From Oscillospiraceae bacterium (GTDB lineage Bacteria; Bacillota; Clostridia; Oscillospirales; Oscillospiraceae): 23,096 bases of DNA. Positions within the stretch are counted from its first letter, which is position 1; every line of letters begins with the position of its first letter. The translations under genes and the position numbers were made by a program. The DNA is taken from assembly GCA_016296565.1 (NCBI GenBank), contig JAEDJB010000014.1, positions 1 to 23,096 of the forward strand, read 5' to 3'. The notes under the pieces are model-generated. The model made no database searches, was not told where the DNA came from, and saw only the letters and a program-made list of their open reading frames with translations. Shown here one piece after another: positions 14,717 to 21,609 of this stretch.

Positions 14717-16093
14717 ATGGGAAATCTTGGCCTTAAAGAAACGGTGCGGGCCTTCGCGGTGAACCAGGCCCTGAATTATTTGGAGAACGACCCGGAGACC
14801 AACATCCCCAAGCTGATGGGCCTGGTGGACAAGCTGGTACCCGACGACTGGTATACCGGCCAGAGAAATGCCATCCGCGGGGCCATTGAAAAGAAGGACA
14901 ACTGGTATCAGCTGATCCTGCGCCTTTATGAGCTGGAACCCGGCGTGCGCAAGGCTTTCTTCCGCAACTTTATCGTCAACGCCAGCCTCAACGGCAGCTC
15001 CATCCAGCACGAGATCTCCGAGAAGGAAAACTGCAACGTGCCCTGGGCCATCCTGCTGGACCCCACCTCTGCCTGCAACCTGCACTGCACCGGCTGCTGG
15101 GCCGCAGAGTACGGCAACAAGCTGAACCTGAGCCTGGAGACCATCGACTCCATCGTCAAGCAGGGCAAGAAGCTGGGTACCTATATGTACATTTACACCG
15201 GCGGCGAGCCGCTGGTGCGGAAAAAGGACCTGATCAAGATCTGCGAGATGCACCCGGACTGCGAGTTCCTCTCCTTCACCAACGGCACCCTCATTGACGA
15301 GGACTTCTGCCAGGAGATGCTGCGGGTGAAGAACTTCGTGCCCGCCATCTCTCTGGAGGGCTTCGAGGACGCCAACGACGGCCGCCGGGGCGACGGCGTG
15401 TTCCAGAAGGTGAGCCATGCCATGGAACTGCTCAAGTCCCACAAGCTGCCCTTCGGTATCTCTGCCTGCTACACCAGCAAGAACTACAAGGACCTGAGCA
15501 GCGAGAAGTTCTTCGACTTCATGGTGGACAGCGGCGCCCTCTTTGTGTGGTTCTTCCATTATATGCCCGTGGGCAGCGGCGCAGCCCCCGAACTGCTCCT
15601 CAACCCCCAGCAGCGGGAGGAGATGTACCACAACATCCGCGCCATGCGCCAGAAGAAGCCCATCTTCATGATGGACTTCCAGAACGACGGCGAGTATGTG
15701 GGCGGCTGCATCGCCGGCGGCCGGCGCTATCTGCACATCAACGCCAAGGGCGACGTGGAGCCCTGCGTGTTCATCCACTATTCCAACGCGAACATCCACG
15801 ACTGCACCCTGCTGGAGGCCCTGAAGAGCCCCATCTTCCAGGCCTACCACGACAACCAGCCCTTCAACGACAACATGCTCCGCCCCTGCCCCATGCTGGA
15901 GAACCCCCAGCGGATCAAGGACCTGGTCCAGCAGACCGGGGCGGTGAACACCGACTACGAGTCTCCCGAGACCGTGGAAGCCCTTTCCGACAAGTGCGTG
16001 TCCTACGCGGAGAACTGGGCTCCCACCGCGGAGAAGCTGTGGGAGGAAAGCCACGGCTGCGCCCACTGCGCGGGCAAGTGCGCCGCCCAGTAA
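14717..16093 (+). CDS. Radical SAM protein with C-terminal auxiliary cysteines
   Basis: In this 458-residue protein Cys120, Cys124 and Cys127 form the CX3CX2C motif (CNLHCTGC) that binds the SAM-cleaving [4Fe-4S] cluster, and GGEP (162-165) is the SAM-contacting motif. The last part has Cys331, Cys350 and Cys391 around GGRRYLHINAKGDVEPC, a SPASM/twitch-like layout for an auxiliary cluster, and a terminal HGCAHCAGKC. The N-terminal ~105 residues are a helical domain shared with the divergent cysteine-less relative. The substrate is unknown; peptide or lipid modification are both possible. ATG 14717 lies nine bases after AGGAG. An out-of-frame ATG at 14712 is closer (four bases) and encodes only 16 codons. 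A terminator makes it a single-gene unit. Confidence 0.92.
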   Translation: MGNLGLKETVRAFAVNQALNYLENDPETNIPKLMGLVDKLVPDDWYTGQRNAIRGAIEKKDNWYQLILRLYELEPGVRKAFFRNFIVNASLNGSSIQHEISEKENCNVPWAILLDPTSACNLHCTGCWAAEYGNKLNLSLETIDSIVKQGKKLGTYMYIYTGGEPLVRKKDLIKICEMHPDCEFLSFTNGTLIDEDFCQEMLRVKNFVPAISLEGFEDANDGRRGDGVFQKVSHAMELLKSHKLPFGISACYTSKNYKDLSSEKFFDFMVDSGALFVWFFHYMPVGSGAAPELLLNPQQREEMYHNIRAMRQKKPIFMMDFQNDGEYVGGCIAGGRRYLHINAKGDVEPCVFIHYSNANIHDCTLLEALKSPIFQAYHDNQPFNDNMLRPCPMLENPQRIKDLVQQTGAVNTDYESPETVEALSDKCVSYAENWAPTAEKLWEESHGCAHCAGKCAAQ

Positions 16094-16131
16094 TACAAAC
16101 GACAGAAACCATCGTTCCCTCCTCAACCCTC

Positions 16132-16176
16132 AAACCCCCGAAAGGCCGCCCATCCCGGGCGGCCTTTCGGGGGTTT
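16132..16176. terminator. Bidirectional terminator between radical SAM and TauE/SafE genes
   Basis: A perfect 20-bp stem (16132-16151 with 16157-16176) and a 5-base loop lie between the two convergent stops. The outer A3/T3 tails are short, but the stem is very stable. Confidence 0.82.
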
Positions 16177-16182
16177 GCTGTA

Positions 16183-16959
16183 TCAAAGAAGCTTGATGAG
16201 AATGGTAATGCACCCCAGGGCGGCAAGAACCAGGCCCACCACCCGGTTCAGGCGGACGATCTCGCACCGGTTGGCAAACCGGGCGGAGACCACTGCCCCA
16301 ACCATGCAGGCCAGGACCACCAGGGCCAGAGGACCTGGTGGCACCGACGCCCCCAGGCAGAAGTGGCTCACCGCGCCGGTGAGGGCCACCGCCGACATAA
16401 TCATGGTGCTGGTGCCCACAGCCACCTTCAGGTTGTAGCCCAGCACCAGGGTGAACACGGTGAGCATCAGCACCCCGCCGCCGCTGCCGGTGAAGCCGCA
16501 GACCCAGCCGATGCCGCAGCCCAGGACCATGGCCAGCAGGGTTTTCTTCCAGGTGAGCAGCGCGCCCCCCTGGGCGGCGTCCGCCCCCTTGGTGATGGGC
16601 CGGAGAAGAAATTTAATGCCCAGGAAAATGGTGGTGGCCATGGACAGGTACCCCAGGCCGTCGGGCTGGGCCTGGCTGAACAGGTAGCCGCAGTAGCTGC
16701 CCACCACCGTCCCCAGAAAGGCGGTAACGGTCACCCGGGCGCCGTTTTTCAGGTCAATGTGCTTATTTTTGTAATAGGTGTACGCGGACAGCAGGCTGGC
16801 CAGCACGTCGGCGGACAGCGCCACGGTGACCGCGTCATAGCTGGCCCAGCCGCAGAGGCTGACCAGAATGGGGGTAATGACCACGGCGGCGGAGAGACCC
16901 GCCAGTCCCGTGACCACCCCGGCCCCCAGACCGGCGATGAGATAGAGAGCAATCTGCAT
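16183..16959 (-). CDS. TauE/SafE-family (TSUP) anion exporter
   Basis: This 258-residue membrane protein has about eight hydrophobic segments and the internally duplicated TSUP plan. The first half has GLGAGVVTGLAGLSAAVV (10-27), and the second repeats it as GCGIGWVCGFTGSGGGVLM. The family exports or imports sulfite, sulfoacetate or related organosulfur anions. ATG 16959 is preceded by AAAGGAA. It begins 36 bases after the RNA methyltransferase stop and is the last gene of the LysR-TrmH-TSUP operon, so the LysR regulator may control it in response to its substrate. The specific anion is not readable from sequence. Confidence 0.9.
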   Translation of the reverse strand: MQIALYLIAGLGAGVVTGLAGLSAAVVITPILVSLCGWASYDAVTVALSADVLASLLSAYTYYKNKHIDLKNGARVTVTAFLGTVVGSYCGYLFSQAQPDGLGYLSMATTIFLGIKFLLRPITKGADAAQGGALLTWKKTLLAMVLGCGIGWVCGFTGSGGGVLMLTVFTLVLGYNLKVAVGTSTMIMSAVALTGAVSHFCLGASVPPGPLALVVLACMVGAVVSARFANRCEIVRLNRVVGLVLAALGCITILIKLL

Positions 16960-16995
16960 GGAAGGATTCCTTTTGTTCGGGGAGGGATCAGAGAT

Positions 16996-17823
16996 TCAGC
17001 GGACCCGCAGCTGCCAGAAGGCCACGGCGCTGGCCGCCGCCACGTTCAGGGAGTCCACCCCGTGGTACATGGGAATGCGCACCGTGTAGTCGCATTGAGC
17101 AATGGTGGCGGAAGCCAAACCGTCTCCCTCGGTGCCCAGGACGATGGCCAGCTTGTCCTCCGCCGCCAGCCTTGGGTCCTCCAGGCTGACGGAGGTGTCG
17201 CTTAGGGCCATGGCGGCGGTTTTGAAGCCCAGGGCCCGGAGCCTGTCCAGCCCGGCCTGGGGCCAGTCCGAGGGCTGGCTGCCGATGCGGGTCCAGGGAA
17301 TCTGGAAAACCGTTCCCATGCTCACCCGGGCCGCCCGGCGGTATAGCGGGTCCCCGCAGGAGGGGGTGAGGAGCACCCCGTCCATCCCCAGGGCCGCCGC
17401 CGACCGGAAGATGGCCCCCACGTTGGTGGAGTCCACAATCCCCTCCAGCACTGCCAGGCGGCGGGCCCCGGCGCACAGCGCCTCCGCGGTGGGGAGCTTT
17501 GGACGGCGCATGGCGCAGAGGATGCCCCGGGTGAGGGGATAGCCGGTGAGGGAGGCCAGCAGATCCCGGTCCGCGGTGTACACGGGGACCTCCCCGCACC
17601 GGGCCAGAATCTCCTTGGCCTGCCCCTGGATGTGCTTGCGCTCCATGAGCAGGGAGACGGGGGTGAGCCCCGCGTCCAGGGCGCACTGGATCACCTTGGG
17701 GCTTTCCGCGATAAAAACGCCCTTTTCCGGTTCCAGCCGGTTGCGCAGCTGGGCCTCTGTGAGCCGGGCGAACACGTCCAGCTCCGGCTGGGCCAGGTCA
17801 GTGATTTCAATGATGTGGGGCAT
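16996..17823 (-). CDS. TrmH/SpoU-family RNA 2'-O-methyltransferase
   Basis: This 275-residue protein contains all three SPOUT motifs of the TrmH/SpoU family: motif 1 near 127-145 (DSTNVGAIFRSA, with Asn134 and Arg140), motif 2 IVLGTEGDGL (227-236) and motif 3 VDSLNVAAASAV (256-267). Together these form the knotted SAM site. An N-terminal L30e-like substrate-binding domain (about 20-105) is present, so the target is probably a ribose in rRNA or tRNA. ATG 17823 has AGGAGGA upstream and overlaps the end of the LysR gene by 17 bases, so it is expressed from the LysR promoter. The exact nucleotide it methylates is unknown. Confidence 0.92.
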   Translation of the reverse strand: MPHIIEITDLAQPELDVFARLTEAQLRNRLEPEKGVFIAESPKVIQCALDAGLTPVSLLMERKHIQGQAKEILARCGEVPVYTADRDLLASLTGYPLTRGILCAMRRPKLPTAEALCAGARRLAVLEGIVDSTNVGAIFRSAAALGMDGVLLTPSCGDPLYRRAARVSMGTVFQIPWTRIGSQPSDWPQAGLDRLRALGFKTAAMALSDTSVSLEDPRLAAEDKLAIVLGTEGDGLASATIAQCDYTVRIPMYHGVDSLNVAAASAVAFWQLRVR

Positions 17824-18736
17824 GATGGGTTCCTCCTGACGGTTCAGCTTGGGTGCGCCTGTCCTGAATCAGGGACACAAACCGGCGCACATCCTCCGGC
17901 GGGTCCTTGGCGTAGAGCAGGCCATAGGGAATGGCGTGGTCCCAGTCCACGGGGATGGTGACCAGCCCGGGGTGAACGTCCCGCCAGCACTCCAGGGTGA
18001 CCATCACGTGGCCCGTCCGGGCGCAGCGGTTGAACACCTCCATGTCGTAAAACTGGGGGGTGTCCTCAATTTGAATCTGAGGATGGGCCTGGATCTCCGC
18101 CCGGATGCTGTCCACCACGGCGGAGTCCCCCTGCTTGACCATCATCAGGGTCTGGCCATAGAGATCCTGGATGGTCAGACGCTCCTTTTGGGCCAGGGGG
18201 TGCTCCCGGGACACGGCGCAGCAGTGCTGGAAGGTGCCCAGCTGGTAGAAGTTGCACCGGTCCAGCCACAGCCTGGAGTCGCAGACCCCCACCAGAAAGT
18301 CAAACTTTTCTCCCAGGGCGGCGATCTCGGTCAGAATGCCCTGGTGGTTGTCCTCAAAGGGAACGATGTGCAGCTTGTAGCCGGGGAAGGCCTGGCTCAC
18401 CTGGTACCACAGGTCCATAAAGGGCTTGCAGGGGTTCAGGATGGAGCTGCCGATGCAGAGGGTGTTCTCCGCCTGGACCGACGCCCGCCGGGCTTCCTCC
18501 AGCGCCCCGGCGGCAAACCCGGCCAGCTCCTTGGTGCGGCGGTAGAGGACCTGGCCTGCGGCCGTCAGCTGGATGCCCTGGCTGGTGCGGGTAAACAGGG
18601 TCAGCTCCAGGTGTTTTTCCAGGGTGTTGATCTGTTTCATCACCGAGGGAGGGGAAATGTACAGCCGTTCCGAGGCCCTGTTGAAGCTGCCGCAGTCGGC
18701 CACGGCAAGAAAGGTGGTCAGGTTTGGGTTGAGCAT
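17807..18736 (-). CDS. LysR-family transcriptional regulator
   Basis: The 309-residue protein has the winged HTH at residues 1-60 (MLNPNLTTFLAVADCGSF, then ASERLYISPPSVMKQINTLE) and a periplasmic-binding-like effector domain from about 90 to 290. The frame is open to 18781, but ATG 18736 is chosen because GGAGGTG sits just before it and LysR proteins begin here. It heads an operon with TrmH and TauE/SafE genes and is divergent from the aldo/keto reductase stump and the cupin. It may therefore activate the divergent genes, its own operon, or both. The effector is unknown. It is complete and shows no sign of decay. Confidence 0.92.
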   Translation of the reverse strand: MLNPNLTTFLAVADCGSFNRASERLYISPPSVMKQINTLEKHLELTLFTRTSQGIQLTAAGQVLYRRTKELAGFAAGALEEARRASVQAENTLCIGSSILNPCKPFMDLWYQVSQAFPGYKLHIVPFEDNHQGILTEIAALGEKFDFLVGVCDSRLWLDRCNFYQLGTFQHCCAVSREHPLAQKERLTIQDLYGQTLMMVKQGDSAVVDSIRAEIQAHPQIQIEDTPQFYDMEVFNRCARTGHVMVTLECWRDVHPGLVTIPVDWDHAIPYGLLYAKDPPEDVRRFVSLIQDRRTQAEPSGGTHHAPHH

Positions 18737-18779
18737 GGGGGCACCTCCGGAACAAGGGTTTTGTTTTGCCTTTTGGTTC

Positions 18780-18796
18780 ATACGATGTTACCATAT
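18780..18796. promoter_or_regulatory. Candidate LysR box ATA-N11-TAT
   Basis: ATA-N11-TAT fits the T-N11-A dyad bound by LysR proteins. It covers the -10 of the LysR promoter (autorepression) and lies upstream of a candidate divergent -10 TACAAT (18826-18831) that lacks a good -35, as is usual for LysR-activated promoters. Confidence 0.4.
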
Positions 18797-18813
18797 CTGT
18801 TCTTCCGGGTCAA
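18785..18813 (-). promoter_or_regulatory. Promoter of the LysR-TrmH-TSUP operon
   Basis: On the minus strand a -35 TTGACC (18813-18808) and a -10 TAACAT (18790-18785) have a 17-base spacer, about 50 bases before ATG 18736. Confidence 0.65.
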
Positions 18814-18877
18814 GCGGGGAGGGGGTACAATACAGGCAGAAAAGGAAACAAACCCGCCGACACTGGGAGGTGCTATC

Positions 18878-18979
18878 GTGGAATAGGTCGCACTGAACAA
18901 CGGCGTAAAAATGCCCATGCTGGGCTACGGGGTCTATCAGGTGGACCCTGCTGAGACGGAGCGCTGCGTGCTGGACGCC
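18878..18979 (+). pseudogene. Aldo/keto reductase N-terminal remnant
   Basis: Starting at GTG 18878, after GGGAGGTG, the frame reads V-E-stop and then VALNNGVKMPMLGYGVYQVD followed by PAETERCVLDA. This is the unmistakable first ~34 residues of a 2,5-diketogluconate reductase-type aldo/keto reductase. Codon 3 is TAG (18884-18886), where relatives usually carry an aromatic residue, and homology stops after CVLDA near 18979. The rest of the ~280-residue enzyme (catalytic Asp, Tyr, Lys and His) is absent. Coding similarity is otherwise intact, so the loss looks fairly recent. The deletion ends about 30 bases before the cupin, which keeps its own ribosome site. LysR is divergent to this stump, as it would be to an intact target gene. 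Confidence 0.8.
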
Positions 18980-19010
18980 CGGCAGCGGAGCAAGGAAAGG
19001 AGCGCGAACC

Positions 19011-19436
19011 ATGAAAGAGAATCATTCCCCCCTGTTTCCCATGGGCGGCCCAAACGACGCCTATGCCCGGTATTTTGTGGGCCAGAGCTATCTGAACATG
19101 CTCACTACCCAGGGGGTTCCCATCGGCAACGTGACCTTTGAGCCGGGCTGCCGGAACAACTGGCACATCCACCAGGCGGAAACCGGCGGCGGGCAGATTC
19201 TGCTCTGCACCGATGGCCGGGGCTGGTACCAAGCCTGGGGGGAGCCCGCCCGGGCCCTTCGTCCCGGGGACGTGGTGGTGATCCCTCCGGGGGTCAAGCA
19301 CTGGCACGGGGCGGCAGCGGACAGCTGGTTTACCCACCTGGCGGTGGAGGTCCCCGGGGAGCACACGGCAAGTCAGTGGATGGAGCCGGTGGACGAGGCG
19401 GCCTATCGCGCCCTGGAAACGGAAGCCAACGGATGA
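19011..19436 (+). CDS. Cupin-domain protein
   Basis: The 141-residue protein has a single cupin barrel. Motif 1 includes the metal-binding histidines His52 and His54 (NNWHIHQAETGGGQIL), with Gln where many cupins have Glu/His. Motif 2 PPGVKHWHGAAADSWFTHLAVEV carries His97/His99 and His109. Such small cupins bind a divalent metal and act in sugar or aromatic-acid metabolism, but the substrate is not fixed. ATG 19011 has AAAGGAG at good spacing. It follows the aldo/keto reductase stump and was probably the second gene of a LysR-controlled pair with it, so it may now be expressed without its former partner. Confidence 0.87.
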   Translation: MKENHSPLFPMGGPNDAYARYFVGQSYLNMLTTQGVPIGNVTFEPGCRNNWHIHQAETGGGQILLCTDGRGWYQAWGEPARALRPGDVVVIPPGVKHWHGAAADSWFTHLAVEVPGEHTASQWMEPVDEAAYRALETEANG

Positions 19437-19531
19437 GACGGATAAGAAGGAAGAAACACACAAAACCCACAGGATTTTGCGGCAGATTCTTCGTCATTAG
19501 GGATATTCTGTCCTTCGCCCGCCGGTTTCCC

Positions 19532-19561
19532 TTGACGGGGCCCGTCCTCCGGTTTTATAAT
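19532..19561 (+). promoter_or_regulatory. Promoter of the ATP-grasp operon with spacer palindrome
   Basis: TTGACG (19532-19537) and a perfect TATAAT (19556-19561) have an 18-base spacer. A 13-bp palindrome, GACGGG-G-CCCGTC (19534-19546), overlaps the -35 and the spacer and could be an operator. The predicted start is near 19568. Confidence 0.65.
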
Positions 19562-19570
19562 GAACGCACA

Positions 19571-19622
19571 GAAAAAGCATGGCAACGGCGTCAGCAGGAC
19601 GCCGGTGCCATGCTCTTTTTTT
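19571..19622 (+). terminator. Terminator in the leader of the ATP-grasp operon
   Basis: A 17-position stem with one A-G mismatch (19576-19592 with 19598-19614), a 5-base loop and a run of seven T (19616-19622) form a classic factor-independent terminator. It starts only about 8 bases after the predicted transcription start of the following operon and ends 20 bases before its ATG. It may end cupin readthrough, attenuate the operon, or release a ~55-base RNA. Confidence 0.88.
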
Positions 19623-19642
19623 ACAAAGGATGGTGAGCAGAA

Positions 19643-20956
19643 ATGAATGATTTAATCCGGCACGAGCAGCAGATCAACCAGCAGCTGGCCCGGTACGGGG
19701 TAAAATTCGGGATCTATAAAAATGGGGAATTTCAGGAGCGGCTCTTTCCCTTTGACGCCATCCCGCGGGTCATCACGTCCCAGGAGTGGAGCAGCCTGGA
19801 GCGGGGACTCATCCAGCGGGTGAACGCCCTGAACCTGTTTCTGCGGGACGTTTATGGGGACAAGCGCATCATCGCCGACGGGGTGGTGCCGGAGGACTTC
19901 GTCTACCGATCTCCGGGCTATCTGCCCCAGTGCGAGGGGATTCTTCCGGTGAAGGGGGTGTACAGCCACATCTCCGGCATCGACCTGGTGAAGGGCAAGG
20001 ACGGGGTGTGGTACATCCTGGAGGACAATCTGCGCATCCCCTCCGGGGCCTCCTACCCCCTCATCGCCCGGGAGCTGTGCCGCCGGTGCAGCCCGGACAC
20101 CTTCCGGCACAACAACGTGCTGGACAACCGGGACTACGGCCAGCTTCTTCGCCGCACCATGGACAGCGTGAACACCGGCGGCATCAACGTGGTGTTCACC
20201 CCCGGGCGGTACAACGCCGCCTATTTTGAGCATTCCTACCTGGCCGAGCAGGCCGGGGCAGTGCTGGCAGAGGCCGGGGACCTGTATGTGCGGGACAGCG
20301 TGCTCTATTTCCGCTCCACCAAGGGGGACCAGCGGGTGGGCGCTCTCTACCGCCGGGTGTCCGATGAGTACATGGACCCCCTGGCCTTTGTGCCGGACTC
20401 CCTCATCGGCATCCCCAACCTGATGGCCGCCTACCGGGCGGGGAATGTGGCGGTGATGAACGCCTTCGGCAACGGGGTGGCCGACGACAAGGGCATCTAC
20501 TACTTCGTGCCCAAGATGATCCGCTATTATTTAAAGGAGGAACCAATCCTCTGCAACGCCCCCACCTACCTGCCCTTTTACGAAGAGGACCGGAAGTATG
20601 TGCTGGAGCACATGGACACTCTGGTCATCAAGGACGTGGCAGAGGCCGGGGGCTACGGGGTGGTTTTCGGCAATAAACTGACCCATCAGCAGCTGGCGGA
20701 CCTGCGGGAGACCATCCTGGCCCAGCCCCGCCGGTTCATCGCCCAGGAGGTCATTGATTTCCAGGACCTGCCCATTGTGGAGGGGGAGACCCAAGTGGAG
20801 CGAAAAGCGGACCTGCGGGCCTTTGTGCTCTCCGGCGGTGAGGAGACCAAGGTCTGGCCCAGCGGCCTGACCCGGTTCTCCCGGAACCCGGACAGCTTTA
20901 TCGTCAATTCTTCTCAGGGAGGAGGCTTCAAGGACACATGGATACTGTCACACTGA
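19643..20956 (+). CDS. Circularly permuted ATP-grasp protein (COG2308 type)
   Basis: In this 437-residue protein the FPFDAIPRVI segment (35-44), the LEDNLRIPSGASYPL segment (126-140) and the late VIKDVAEAGGYG stretch, ending with SSQGGGFKDTW near 426-433, are characteristic of circularly permuted type 2 ATP-grasp ligases. These are predicted amidoligases that join a carboxylate to an amine with ATP. ATG 19643 has AAAGGATGGTGAG upstream. Its last 19 bases overlap the start of the alpha-E gene. Operon neighbours are alpha-E, transglutaminase-like and M14 peptidase genes, the standard partners of this family. The peptide or metabolite it makes is unknown. Confidence 0.93.
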   Translation: MNDLIRHEQQINQQLARYGVKFGIYKNGEFQERLFPFDAIPRVITSQEWSSLERGLIQRVNALNLFLRDVYGDKRIIADGVVPEDFVYRSPGYLPQCEGILPVKGVYSHISGIDLVKGKDGVWYILEDNLRIPSGASYPLIARELCRRCSPDTFRHNNVLDNRDYGQLLRRTMDSVNTGGINVVFTPGRYNAAYFEHSYLAEQAGAVLAEAGDLYVRDSVLYFRSTKGDQRVGALYRRVSDEYMDPLAFVPDSLIGIPNLMAAYRAGNVAVMNAFGNGVADDKGIYYFVPKMIRYYLKEEPILCNAPTYLPFYEEDRKYVLEHMDTLVIKDVAEAGGYGVVFGNKLTHQQLADLRETILAQPRRFIAQEVIDFQDLPIVEGETQVERKADLRAFVLSGGEETKVWPSGLTRFSRNPDSFIVNSSQGGGFKDTWILSH

Positions 20957-21609
20957 GCAAACAGAACCGCCTGTTCTGGCTGGGCCGGTACGCCGAGCGG
21001 GTGTACACCACCACCCAGTACATGATGAAGCAATACGACCGTCTCATCGACGGCAAAACGGTGGATTACCAGACCTTCTGCGAAAAGATGGGGATTCCCT
21101 GCGACTATACGGACGGCGACGACTTCTGCCGCCGGTATTTCTTCGACACCCTTTCCCCCTGCTCCATCCAGTCCAGCGTGGAGGCCATGCTGGGCAACGG
21201 CATGGTCCTCCGGGAGACCATCACCAGCGGCACCCTGGCCTATCTCCAAATGGCCCACAGCGCCATGGATCTGGCCTCCCGCAGCGACAGCCCCGGGGTG
21301 GAGCTCCAGTGGGTGCTGGATGACATCATGGCCTTCCGGGGCAGCTTCGACGACTCCGTGGAGGTGGAAACCGCCCGGAACATCACCAAGGTGGGGGGGC
21401 TGGTGGAGCGCATCAGCCTGATGCTCCGCCTGGGCTGGCAGGCCGAGCGGCTGGACCTGGAGCTGCAGAAGCTCCTTAACCGCCTGTATAAAACCGACCT
21501 GTCCCCGGAAAAGGATGCCCTGGAGGTCATCGCCCGCCGGACAGTCCAGGGGGAGAAGGTGGACCACGCCACCCTTCTGCGCAGCGTGGAGGGCCTGTTC
21601 CGGGTATGA
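20938..21609 (+). CDS. Alpha-E domain protein (DUF403)
   Basis: The 223-residue all-helical protein opens with TLSKQNRLFWLGRYAERVY, the alpha-E signature, and has another conserved segment around NGMVLRETITSGTLAYLQMA (~86-105). The family always travels with circularly permuted ATP-grasp and transglutaminase-like genes; its activity is unproven. ATG 20938 sits inside the end of the ATP-grasp gene (19-base overlap), with AAGGA just upstream and GGGAGGAGG further off. The stop overlaps the next start as ATGA, so the three proteins are probably made in fixed ratio. At 223 residues it is shorter than the typical ~300-residue members, mostly through a shorter C-terminal part. Confidence 0.92.
   Translation: MDTVTLSKQNRLFWLGRYAERVYTTTQYMMKQYDRLIDGKTVDYQTFCEKMGIPCDYTDGDDFCRRYFFDTLSPCSIQSSVEAMLGNGMVLRETITSGTLAYLQMAHSAMDLASRSDSPGVELQWVLDDIMAFRGSFDDSVEVETARNITKVGGLVERISLMLRLGWQAERLDLELQKLLNRLYKTDLSPEKDALEVIARRTVQGEKVDHATLLRSVEGLFRV

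Noticed and set aside
14597..16126. 509-residue open frame antisense to the radical SAM gene
   Set aside because: It has repetitive Val/Leu/Gly/His composition and no domain, while the plus strand carries a clear CX3CX2C radical SAM protein.
15547..17205. 552-residue plus-strand frame spanning the radical SAM end, a strong terminator and the TauE/SafE gene
   Set aside because: It crosses a 20-bp-stem terminator and has Arg/Pro/Gly/His-rich composition typical of shadow frames.
18911..19141. Genuine small protein of 76 residues starting at ATG 18911
   Set aside because: Only the first 23 residues match an aldo/keto reductase; the rest reads out of frame through the cupin gene.
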